Assembly (NCBI GenBank): GCA_021108435.1
Contig: JAIOQY010000177.1
Coordinates: 1 to 38,784, forward strand
DNA from: Candidatus Aegiribacteria sp.
GTDB taxonomy: Bacteria > Fermentibacterota > Fermentibacteria > Fermentibacterales > JCC-6
DNA length: 38,784 nt
Reading direction: 5' to 3'
The notes below the pieces were generated by a model, which was not told the DNA's origin, searched no databases, and worked only from the letters and a program-made list of their open reading frames with translations. Below are positions 32,426 through 38,784 of this stretch, in pieces. Positions within the stretch are counted from its first letter, which is position 1, and each line of letters begins with the position of its first letter. A program made the translations under genes and the position numbers.

Positions 32426-32518
32426 GGGGCCGGGCCTAACATTTAAACATTTACATCATCGCTTCACGGGGACATACAACCCCCACATTAGAAATGTTTA
32501 AATGTTAGGCCCGGCCCC
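32426..32518. repeat. REP/MITE-like long palindrome
   Basis: Two 27-nt arms (32426-32452 and 32492-32518), starting GGGGCCGGGCCTAAC and then ATTTAAACATTT, are perfect inverted copies around a 39-nt loop. The loop has its own small hairpin (GGGG/CCCC). The G-rich tips and length resemble REP-type elements moved by Y1 transposases. It sits between convergent DUF6485 and pfkA stops, where it could terminate both transcripts. No transposase is present. Confidence 0.9.
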
Positions 32519-32529
32519 CAAAGACAACA

Positions 32530-33492
32530 TTAGAGGGTTTCTGAAAGTTCAAGCAGCATTGGGTCGAGTTTTTTCTTTTTTATCCATGCATCAGACAGGG
32601 GATTAATGGCTATTTCCCCACTGATTTCTCCAACCATGCATGTTCCCGCTCCATCAACCAGCGCATCAACAGCTGCCCAGCCCAGTTTGGATGCAAGTAC
32701 CCTGTCTATCGAAGTTGGTGACCCACCCCGCTGAACATGACCAAGAACGGTTACTCTGCTCTTCAAATTGGACATTTTCTCTATTTTTGCAGCTATCTCA
32801 AAGGCGTTTCCGGCCTCATCACCTTCAGCAACAACAAGTATGTTGGATGTTCGGCCCATGGATATTCTGTTTCTGACTTTCCTGATTATCGCATCAAGGT
32901 CGGTTGGAGTCTCAGGAATCAGAACAGCTTCAGCTCCTGACCCTATTCCGACCTCCAGGGCTATGAATCCGGCTGATCTTCCCATTACTTCCACAATGAA
33001 AAGTCTGTCATGTGCTGCAGCTGTATCCCGGACTTTATCGATAGCCTCAAGAGCTGTGTTGACAGCCGTACAGAATCCGATTGTAAGGTCAGTTCCCCAG
33101 ATATCGTTATCTATGGTTGCCGGAACACCAATTACGGCGATTCCATGCTCGAACGATAGCCTGTCTGCACCTCTGAAACTGCCATCCCCGCCTATCACTA
33201 CCAATCCATCGATACTGTCATTTTTGAGATTTGCTGCGGCAGCAGATCTTCCTTCCGGGGTCAGAAATCTCTCGCTCCGCGAGGAATGCAGAATGGTTCC
33301 GCCGCGCTGAATGATATTGCTGACATCCTGAGATTCAAGTTCTAAAAAATCCCCGTCAATGAGTCCTTCATAACCTTTTCTCACGCCAGTTACAATAAGG
33401 CCACGGTCAAGAACTCTTCTTACCGTGGCCCTGATGCATGCGTTCATCCCCGGGGAATCACCCCCGCTTGTCAGAACGGCTATTTTCCTCAC
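32530..33492 (-). CDS. pfkA: 6-phosphofructokinase (ATP-dependent type)
   Basis: The product is 320 residues, the standard bacterial length. The motifs are LTSGGDSPGMNACIRA (8-23), VVIGGDGSFRGADRL near 98, PATIDNDIWGTDLTIGFCTA near 124, VEVMGRSAGFIAL near 167 and HVQRGGSPTSIDRVLA near 252. GGDGS, rather than GGDD, favours ATP over pyrophosphate as phosphate donor. The enzyme commits fructose 6-phosphate to glycolysis. It starts 15 nt after rplQ, so it probably shares the ribosomal protein transcript. Confidence 0.96.
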   Translation of the reverse strand: MRKIAVLTSGGDSPGMNACIRATVRRVLDRGLIVTGVRKGYEGLIDGDFLELESQDVSNIIQRGGTILHSSRSERFLTPEGRSAAAANLKNDSIDGLVVIGGDGSFRGADRLSFEHGIAVIGVPATIDNDIWGTDLTIGFCTAVNTALEAIDKVRDTAAAHDRLFIVEVMGRSAGFIALEVGIGSGAEAVLIPETPTDLDAIIRKVRNRISMGRTSNILVVAEGDEAGNAFEIAAKIEKMSNLKSRVTVLGHVQRGGSPTSIDRVLASKLGWAAVDALVDGAGTCMVGEISGEIAINPLSDAWIKKKKLDPMLLELSETL

Positions 33493-33507
33493 TTTGATAC
33501 CGTCTTA

Positions 33508-33900
33508 CTATTTCTTGTCCTTGACTGGAGCAGAAACAGAACCCGGCGAGTCAACGAACTCCAAAATACAAACCTCTGCTGCGTCACCATGTCTTGGTCC
33601 AAGCTTGAGCATGCGTGTGTAACCGCCATTACGATCAACATACCTTGGACCCAGAACATTAAATACCTTCTGAACAGCCTTGCTGCCATACACAGATGCG
33701 GCAACCTGTCTTCTTGAGTGTACGGAATCGTTTCTGCCCTTTGTTATAATTTTCTCAACCGCACTCCGCGCCGCTTTTGCCTTTCCCATGCTGGTTGTGA
33801 TCCGCTCCTCAATTATCAGTGAGGTTACAAGATTTCGGAGAAGCCTTTTTCTTGCATCGGGCTTTCGGCCCAGCTTGGGTATTTTTTTTCTGTGTCGCAT
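33508..33900 (-). CDS. rplQ: 50S ribosomal protein L17
   Basis: The product is 130 residues. The L17 core is complete: KLGRKPDARKRLLRNLVTSL (9-28), the TSMGKAKAARSAVEKII helix near 36, and GYTRMLKLGPRHGDAAEVCI near 93. A short Lys/Ser tail follows. It comes after rpoA at 25 nt, as in the classical alpha operon. Confidence 0.97.
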   Translation of the reverse strand: MRHRKKIPKLGRKPDARKRLLRNLVTSLIIEERITTSMGKAKAARSAVEKIITKGRNDSVHSRRQVAASVYGSKAVQKVFNVLGPRYVDRNGGYTRMLKLGPRHGDAAEVCILEFVDSPGSVSAPVKDKK

Positions 33901-33925
33901 GTCTCGCTCTCTCGATGACTGTATT

Positions 33926-34876
33926 TCAGTCGTTTATTGAAAAACCAATTTTCTTGAGAACCTCATTTACCTTCTCAAGTGATGATGGTCCAAAACCGCC
34001 AATTTCAAGTATCTCCTTGCTTGTCTTCTCTATCAGATCACTAACAGTTTTTATTCCTTCGGATTTCAGTACATTGGCAATCCTTGTGGGAATACCGGTA
34101 TCTTCGATCAGAGTAGCAAGCATCTCTTCTCTGCTGTCCTTTTCCTCAACGATTGCAACAGGTTTCTCCACCGGTTCGAGCCCTCCGGGAATCATCTGCA
34201 GGTGGTGGACAAGGATTTCACAAGCTGTATCAACAGCATCTTCAGGAGAAATACTTCCATCAGTTAATACATCCATAATAAGATGATCGTAATCTGTCTT
34301 GTCGCCCACCCTGGCACTCTTAACTTCAAAATTAACTCTCTTAACGGGACAGAACCAGGAATCAAGAAGAATGGTTCCTGCGTCCTCTTCCTTTCCATGG
34401 ATATTCCATTCATCCGATGGAATGAATCCCCTCCCGCGTTCAACAATTATCTCAATGGATAATTTACAGTTCTTATTGAGCTGCACCAGTTCTTGATCCT
34501 TGTTCATCACTTCAAGGTAATTTTCTCCCTTGAGATCATTTCCTGTATACTTGCCCTTTTTCCCTGCTTTCAGTTTCAGTGACCCTGGTTTCTCACCCTC
34601 AAGTCTGATAACGAGAGATTTGATGTTAAGTATAATTTCAGGAATATCCTGCAGAATACCGGGAATTGTCGAGAACTCATGCTCAACACCCTCTATTCTC
34701 ACCGCAACCGGTGCTGATCCTTCAAGCGAAGACAGTAGTACCCGTCTCAGAGCGGTACCAAGAGTACGACCGAAACCGCGTTCCAGAGGCGTAATCTCGA
34801 GTCTGCCGAAAGTATCGGTTCGTGACTCTTCTTCCCACCTGATCATATCAGGAAGATAAAGACTCTTGAATTCCAT
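33926..34876 (-). CDS. rpoA: DNA-directed RNA polymerase subunit alpha
   Basis: The product is 316 residues. The N-terminal dimerisation domain has LERGFGRTLGTALRRVLLSS near 32-51, EGVEHEFSTIPGILQD near 62, and NRGRGF-like ERGRGFIPSDEWN near 140. The C-terminal domain (about 240-310) has IRIANVLKSEGIKTVSDLIE-type helix-hairpin-helix and IGGFGPSSLEKVNEVL. Normally rpsD stands between rpsK and rpoA; here only 67 nt separate them, with no S4 gene. Confidence 0.97.
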   Translation of the reverse strand: MEFKSLYLPDMIRWEEESRTDTFGRLEITPLERGFGRTLGTALRRVLLSSLEGSAPVAVRIEGVEHEFSTIPGILQDIPEIILNIKSLVIRLEGEKPGSLKLKAGKKGKYTGNDLKGENYLEVMNKDQELVQLNKNCKLSIEIIVERGRGFIPSDEWNIHGKEEDAGTILLDSWFCPVKRVNFEVKSARVGDKTDYDHLIMDVLTDGSISPEDAVDTACEILVHHLQMIPGGLEPVEKPVAIVEEKDSREEMLATLIEDTGIPTRIANVLKSEGIKTVSDLIEKTSKEILEIGGFGPSSLEKVNEVLKKIGFSIND

Positions 34877-34943
34877 CTGATCCTCCTCCCGGGGAATCTA
34901 TCACCGGGTGTTTGCAGGCCCTTTGAGGGCCATGATTATCTGC

Positions 34944-35360
34944 TTATCCGCGTCGGCGACGCTTCGAGGGACGACACCCGTTATGCGGTATCCTGGTTTG
35001 ATCTTTAATTGCAGTAACTTCCAGATTAGTGGATTGTAGCGCCCTGACGGCTGCTTCCCGCCCGGATCCAGGACCACGAACCCAGATCTCCACTTTCTTA
35101 ATTCCTGCTTCAATTGCCTTTTCGGAAGCCTGTACCGCAGCTTGCCCTGAAGCAAATGCTGTTCCTTTTCTTGTACCTTTTACTCCTGTTGTTCCACCGC
35201 TTGCCCATGCGATAACGTTACCATTTCTATCGGTGATTGTTATCAGAGTATTGTTGAATGATGACTTTATATGGGCGACACCGTGAACATCCGTAGTCCT
35301 GACAGCCTTTTTCTTTTTAACAACCTTCTTCTTACTCTTTACCTTGGCTCCTTTTGGCAC
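34944..35360 (-). CDS. rpsK: 30S ribosomal protein S11
   Basis: The product is 138 residues. A Lys-rich N-terminus ([13 protein letters not shown]) precedes the S11 core [20 protein letters not shown] (24-43), GFKGTRKGT-like [17 protein letters not shown] and [16 protein letters not shown]. The tail ends [15 protein letters not shown]. It is 9 nt after rpsM. S11 lies on the platform of the small subunit. Confidence 0.97.
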   Translation of the reverse strand: MPKGAKVKSKKKVVKKKKAVRTTDVHGVAHIKSSFNNTLITITDRNGNVIAWASGGTTGVKGTRKGTAFASGQAAVQASEKAIEAGIKKVEIWVRGPGSGREAAVRALQSTNLEVTAIKDQTRIPHNGCRPSKRRRRG

Positions 35361-35369
35361 GCCAGCCTC

Positions 35370-35735
35370 CTATCGAATTCTACCGTGCCCGAATTTTGGC
35401 CCCTTTCGGGTGCGGGCATTTGTATGAGTTCTCTGGCCACGGACGGGGAGCCCCTTGCGATGTCTTATTCCACGATAGCACCGTATGTCCATCAGCCTTT
35501 TCCGATTCATGTTTATTTCCGCTCTGAGAGCACCTTCAACCTTATAGTCGGCGTCTATGACCTTTCTGAGCGTTGCAACTTCATTTTCTGTCAAATCGTC
35601 TGTTTTCACGTTAAAGGCAATACCCGTCTTCTCAAGTATTTCCTTTGATGAAGTCAGACCGATTCCAAAAATGTATGGCAGTGCATAAAGAATATGCTTG
35701 TTGCGAGGAAGATCAACTCCTGAGATTCTTGCCAC
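35370..35735 (-). CDS. rpsM: 30S ribosomal protein S13
   Basis: The product is 121 residues. Conserved parts are [39 protein letters not shown] and the C-terminal [19 protein letters not shown] near 95-113. S13 contacts the peptidyl-tRNA and the large subunit at the head bridge. It is 29 nt after rpmJ in the spc/alpha order. Confidence 0.97.
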   Translation of the reverse strand: MARISGVDLPRNKHILYALPYIFGIGLTSSKEILEKTGIAFNVKTDDLTENEVATLRKVIDADYKVEGALRAEINMNRKRLMDIRCYRGIRHRKGLPVRGQRTHTNARTRKGPKFGHGRIR

Positions 35736-35764
35736 TGGTTACCTCCGTAATTACCGAAATTCTA

Positions 35765-35881
35765 TTATCCCTGCCGCTGCTTATGCTTCGGATCCCGAGA
35801 ACAAATCACATAGATCGTTCCACGCCTTCGCACAATTCGGCAGTACTCACATATTTTTTTTACTGAACTTCGTACTTTCAT
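35765..35881 (-). CDS. rpmJ: 50S ribosomal protein L36
   Basis: The product is 38 residues: [20 protein letters not shown], then [18 protein letters not shown]. The zinc-ribbon ligands are Cys 11, Cys 14, Cys 27 and His 33, so it is the zinc-binding C+ form of L36. It stands between infA and rpsM, its usual place. Confidence 0.96.
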   Translation of the reverse strand: MKVRSSVKKICEYCRIVRRRGTIYVICSRDPKHKQRQG

Positions 35882-35891
35882 TGTTCGATCC

Positions 35892-36116
35892 TCACTTATA
35901 CCTGTAAATAATTCGGCCGCGTTTCAGATCGTATGGAGATAGTTCGACCGTTACCCTGTCACCTACAAGTATTCGAATGTAGTGCATCCTCATTTTCCCG
36001 GAAACGTGGCACAGGGCAATATGACCCTCTGGACTGTCCAGCTCGACGCGACATTGACTGTTAGGTAACGTTTCAACAACGGTTCCATCAGCTACTACGC
36101 CCTGTTTCTTTGCCAT
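35892..36116 (-). CDS. infA: Translation initiation factor IF-1
   Basis: The product is 74 residues, a single S1-like OB fold. It has [20 protein letters not shown], then [20 protein letters not shown] and [22 protein letters not shown]-1 occupies the A site during initiation. The N-terminus MAKKQG is shortened like many non-proteobacterial copies. It stands 52 nt after map. Confidence 0.97.
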   Translation of the reverse strand: MAKKQGVVADGTVVETLPNSQCRVELDSPEGHIALCHVSGKMRMHYIRILVGDRVTVELSPYDLKRGRIIYRYK

Positions 36117-36168
36117 TTCCTTCCCTTCCGCCCGCTTTCCGCGGAACGCATATTATTGGTAATTATCA

Positions 36169-36912
36169 TCATGCCGTCAATATTAACGGGCTTCCTGATG
36201 AAACGATTATCGTATGTTCCGCATGCGCTGACAGGCTTCCGTCAGCCGTAACAACCGTCCAGTTATCGTGAAGCGTCCTTACTCTGTATCCACCGATATT
36301 AATCATCGGCTCAATTGCAAGTGCAAGTCCGTCAGTAAGTTTCATTCCCCTGCCCGCTCTTCCGAAATTGGGAACCTGGGGTGGCTCATGAAGTTTTCTG
36401 CCTATTCCGTGCCCCACAAGGGATCTGACTACACCGAAACCTTTATCTTCTACATGCTTCTGAATAGTTGAACCAACATCTCCGATTGTGTTTCCTGGTC
36501 TTGCGGCTTCGATGCCTATATCGCGGGCTTCGTAAACAGTTCTTACAAGAAGCAATGCCATTGGAGAAGGCAGTCCTACAGCAACAGTATCAGCTGCGTC
36601 TCCGTGGAAACCGTTCTTGAATGCTCCCACGTCAATACTGACAAGGTCGCCATCCTTTACTATCCTGGTTCTGGAAGGTATTCCGTGAACCACTTCATCG
36701 TTTATGGATACACAGACACATGCCGGGAATCCATTGTATCCCAGGAAAGAAGGGATAGCTCCTTCAGCTTCTATTACTTCCCTCCCCACGGAATCGATGG
36801 AAGCAGTGCTCACTCCGATCTCGATTACAGCTTTCATCTCGTCAAGAGCTTTTCTGACGATTCTGCCGCTTTCTTCCATCATTCTGAGATCTCTGCCGGC
36901 TATTATTCCCAT
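36169..36912 (-). CDS. map: Methionine aminopeptidase type I
   Basis: The product is 247 residues. The metal ligands can be read from SIDVGAFKNGFHGDAADTVA (two Asp, near 92-108), VGHGIGRKLHEPPQVPNFG (His near 165), IEPMINIG (Glu near 201) and SAHAEHTIIV (Glu near 233). The N-terminal SH3-binding extension of some type I enzymes is absent. It removes the initiator methionine. The start overlaps the adk stop by 10 nt. Confidence 0.96.
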   Translation of the reverse strand: MGIIAGRDLRMMEESGRIVRKALDEMKAVIEIGVSTASIDSVGREVIEAEGAIPSFLGYNGFPACVCVSINDEVVHGIPSRTRIVKDGDLVSIDVGAFKNGFHGDAADTVAVGLPSPMALLLVRTVYEARDIGIEAARPGNTIGDVGSTIQKHVEDKGFGVVRSLVGHGIGRKLHEPPQVPNFGRAGRGMKLTDGLALAIEPMINIGGYRVRTLHDNWTVVTADGSLSAHAEHTIIVSSGSPLILTA

Positions 36913-37532
36913 ATAGACAGAGCCTCTTCCAGTCTCAAGGCAACCTCGTCGACAGTTCCCATTCCATCAATAATATACAGGCGATCATGATAGTACTTCT
37001 CCAGATGCTTTGTAAGATCATAGTAGTGGACAAGCCTTTGCTCGATTACTTCGGTTCTGTCATCATTTCGCTCAACAAGTGGAGTACCGCATCTGATGCA
37101 ATCGTCTCCAGGGTGATACAGTGGCTGCTTGCCGGTAAAACCGCATCGGGAACACGTAAGCCTCCCGGAGAGTCTTTCAATCACTTCCGCATCAGGTATG
37201 GTGATAAATATCGCACCTGAAAGGGGTTTTTTCTCTTCTTCAAGATAATCATCAAGACCCTCCGCCTGAATTAGATTTCGGGGATATCCGTCCAGCAGGA
37301 ATCGGTCATACTCCTTCACTTTACTGAATACTTCCTCGTTCACGATCTCATCATCAACCAGATGGCCTGATTCTACTATCTTCCGAATACGCTTCCCCAG
37401 TTCGGAATTTTTCTGTATCTCTTCACGGAGCAGAAGACCTGTTGAAAGGTGATGCAGGTTATAACGTTTCGACATCCTGTCAGCCTGCGTTCCCTTTCCA
37501 GATCCCGGTGGTCCGAAGAAGACGATCCTCAT
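36903..37532 (-). CDS. adk: Adenylate kinase (zinc LID type)
   Basis: The product is 209 residues. The P-loop FFGPPGSGKGTQADRM is at 5-20 and the NMP-binding region HLSTGLLLREEI is near 33. FLLDGYPRNLIQAEGLDDYL is near 79. The LID holds a four-Cys zinc site: CSRCGFTG, then CIRCGTP. It balances AMP, ADP and ATP. The zinc LID is the form found in Gram-positive and some other phyla. It lies 2 nt after secY. Confidence 0.97.
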   Translation of the reverse strand: MRIVFFGPPGSGKGTQADRMSKRYNLHHLSTGLLLREEIQKNSELGKRIRKIVESGHLVDDEIVNEEVFSKVKEYDRFLLDGYPRNLIQAEGLDDYLEEEKKPLSGAIFITIPDAEVIERLSGRLTCSRCGFTGKQPLYHPGDDCIRCGTPLVERNDDRTEVIEQRLVHYYDLTKHLEKYYHDRLYIIDGMGTVDEVALRLEEALSIWE

Positions 37533-37534
37533 TA

Positions 37535-38784
37535 TTACCTTCGTCCTCTTATCTTACCCTTGCTGAGAAATCCATCGTAGTGCCGCATGAGAAGGTGTGT
37601 TTCAATCTGGCGCAGTGTTTCCAGAGCCACTCCGACAACGATCAGAAGGCTTGTACCGCCGAACATGAAATTCACATTTGCATGTCTGCTCATGAGCATC
37701 GGCATGACAGCTATCGCTGCGAGGAATATCGATCCGGGCAGTGTAACTCTTACAAGTACTTTCTCAATGTATTTGGCGGTGCTTTTCCCCGGCTTGCGGC
37801 CTGGAATGAACCCGCCATACTTTTTCATGTTGTCCGCCAGATCCTGCGGATTGAAAGTTATGGCTGTATATACATACGCGAACAGGATAATTAATAAGGT
37901 ATATATCGTTATATATACGGCACTTCCGGGTGCCAGATGTGCATTGACCCATACATCAACCCCGGAATTGGGGAAGAACATGGCTATACTGCTGGGAAAC
38001 ATCATGAATGCCTGTGCGAAGATAACCGGGATAACCCCGGCTGTGTTGAGTCTGAGAGGTATATGGGTACTCTGACCGCCATATACTTTTCTCCCTCTTA
38101 CCTGTTTAGCATATGTAACAGGTATCCTTCTCTGTGCTTCCGTCATGAGAACAACAAATGCAACAACCGCAAACATGAATACTCCGAGGAAAATCGCGGT
38201 AATGAAGCCGGTTTGCTCTAAAACGAATACATCCTGGTATATCGAGACAATCGCCCCGGGAAGCCTTCCGACTATACCTGCAAAGATGATAAGGCTGATT
38301 CCGTTTCCAATTCCACGCTCGGTAATCCGTTCACCAAGCCACATGACAAATATTGTTCCCGTAATCAACGTAACAACGGTCTGTACCGTAAACCCTATAC
38401 CGGGATGCGGTACTATCATCATTCCCTGGCTGTTCAGACCGATAAGATACTGTGAGATTCCAAGTCCCTGGATAAACGCCAGCACGACTGTAGCATATCT
38501 GGTGATTTCCGTCATTTTCTGACGTCCGGCTTCACCTTCTTTTTTCAGTCTTTCAAAATATGGAAAAACCGATGTAAGAAGCTGGATAATGATTGATGCG
38601 GATATGTACGGCATTATTCCAAGTGCAAACACAGAAGCGCGTCGGAGAGCACCACCTACGAAAAGATCGTACATGCCCATAAGTCCGCCGCCCTGGCTGA
38701 AAGCCTGATTCAGGGCATCACCGTCAATTCCCGGAACAGGGATATGCCCTCCCACCCTGTATACCGCGAGGAGAATGAAAGTAT
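37535..38784 (-). CDS. secY: Preprotein translocase subunit SecY (5' end outside window)
   Basis: The frame is open to the right edge, where it reads FILLAVYRVGGHIPVPGIDG, the end of the first membrane helix. So only about the first 20-25 residues are missing, and about 416 are visible. Conserved parts include MPYISASIIIQLL, the ITERGIGNGISLIIFAGIVG block and the cytoplasmic loop GGQSTHIPLRLNTAGVIPVI. Also present are NPQDLADNMKKYGGFIPGRK and the C-terminal ETLRQIETHLLMRHYDGFL. SecY is the protein-conducting channel with SecE and SecG (secG is at 28602). Confidence 0.97.
   Translation of the reverse strand, partial: TFILLAVYRVGGHIPVPGIDGDALNQAFSQGGGLMGMYDLFVGGALRRASVFALGIMPYISASIIIQLLTSVFPYFERLKKEGEAGRQKMTEITRYATVVLAFIQGLGISQYLIGLNSQGMMIVPHPGIGFTVQTVVTLITGTIFVMWLGERITERGIGNGISLIIFAGIVGRLPGAIVSIYQDVFVLEQTGFITAIFLGVFMFAVVAFVVLMTEAQRRIPVTYAKQVRGRKVYGGQSTHIPLRLNTAGVIPVIFAQAFMMFPSSIAMFFPNSGVDVWVNAHLAPGSAVYITIYTLLIILFAYVYTAITFNPQDLADNMKKYGGFIPGRKPGKSTAKYIEKVLVRVTLPGSIFLAAIAVMPMLMSRHANVNFMFGGTSLLIVVGVALETLRQIETHLLMRHYDGFLSKGKIRGRR

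Noticed and set aside
32426-32518. CRISPR repeat interpretation of the palindrome arms
   Set aside because: Only two copies, in inverted orientation, without regular spacers or cas genes.

Overview
The window looks like core chromosome of an uncultured diderm (Gram-negative-type) bacterium of about 45-48% GC by eye. Three things point to a diderm: a complete Tol-Pal set, several outer-membrane barrel-like proteins, and lipoproteins with clear lipoboxes. One secreted protein (4906-6252) carries a C-terminal domain like those of FCB-group sorting or FlgD-like tails. My best inference is a candidate phylum near the FCB superphylum (Fermentibacterota/Aegiribacteria-like). I have no marker search to confirm this.

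Layout. (1) 1-3515, minus: a GrpE-like protein, a lidless Hsp70 and a membrane-anchored TerB/J-like protein form an accessory chaperone module that runs off the left edge. (2) 3775-7502: a DUF2085 membrane protein and a flippase-like protein, split by about 2.1 kb flanked by 140-bp direct repeats. This insert carries an A+T-rich secreted propeller gene. (3) 7474-9614, minus: sedoheptulose-7-phosphate isomerase, RmlD-like reductase and CpsB-like PHP phosphatase, a cell-surface polysaccharide cluster. (4) 9668-14057: small secreted protein, TrmN6-like methyltransferase, lipoprotein, barrel protein, ksgA. (5) 14057-20505, minus: TatD-radical SAM fusion, purA, engB, clpX, clpP, tig and tRNA-Leu(UAG). 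(6) 20631-25248, minus: cpoB, pal, tolB, tolA/tonB, tolR, tolQ and a frameshifted ridA. (7) 25564-28405: a lipoprotein peptidase-like hydrolase (plus) and an AbiE toxin-antitoxin pair with its own palindromic operator (minus). (8) 28460-32422: terminator, tRNA-Leu(UAA), secG, amidase, then a plus-strand lipoprotein-barrel-diacylglycerol kinase operon, a HAD phosphatase and a DUF6485 protein. (9) 32426-32518: a long REP/MITE-like palindrome. (10) 32530-38784, minus: secY-adk-map-infA-rpmJ-rpsM-rpsK-rpoA-rplQ-pfkA, the distal spc and alpha operons. rpsD is missing from its usual place and pfkA is appended.

Most genes are packed in overlapping minus-strand operons, so translational coupling is common. 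Three genes (CpsB-like, TatD-rSAM, diacylglycerol kinase) have no ATG, GTG or TTG in frame ahead of their conserved N-terminal motifs. This suggests rare start codons or small sequence errors. The most unusual items are the Hsp70/GrpE/TerB-J module, the direct-repeat insertion, the REP-like palindrome and the missing rpsD.
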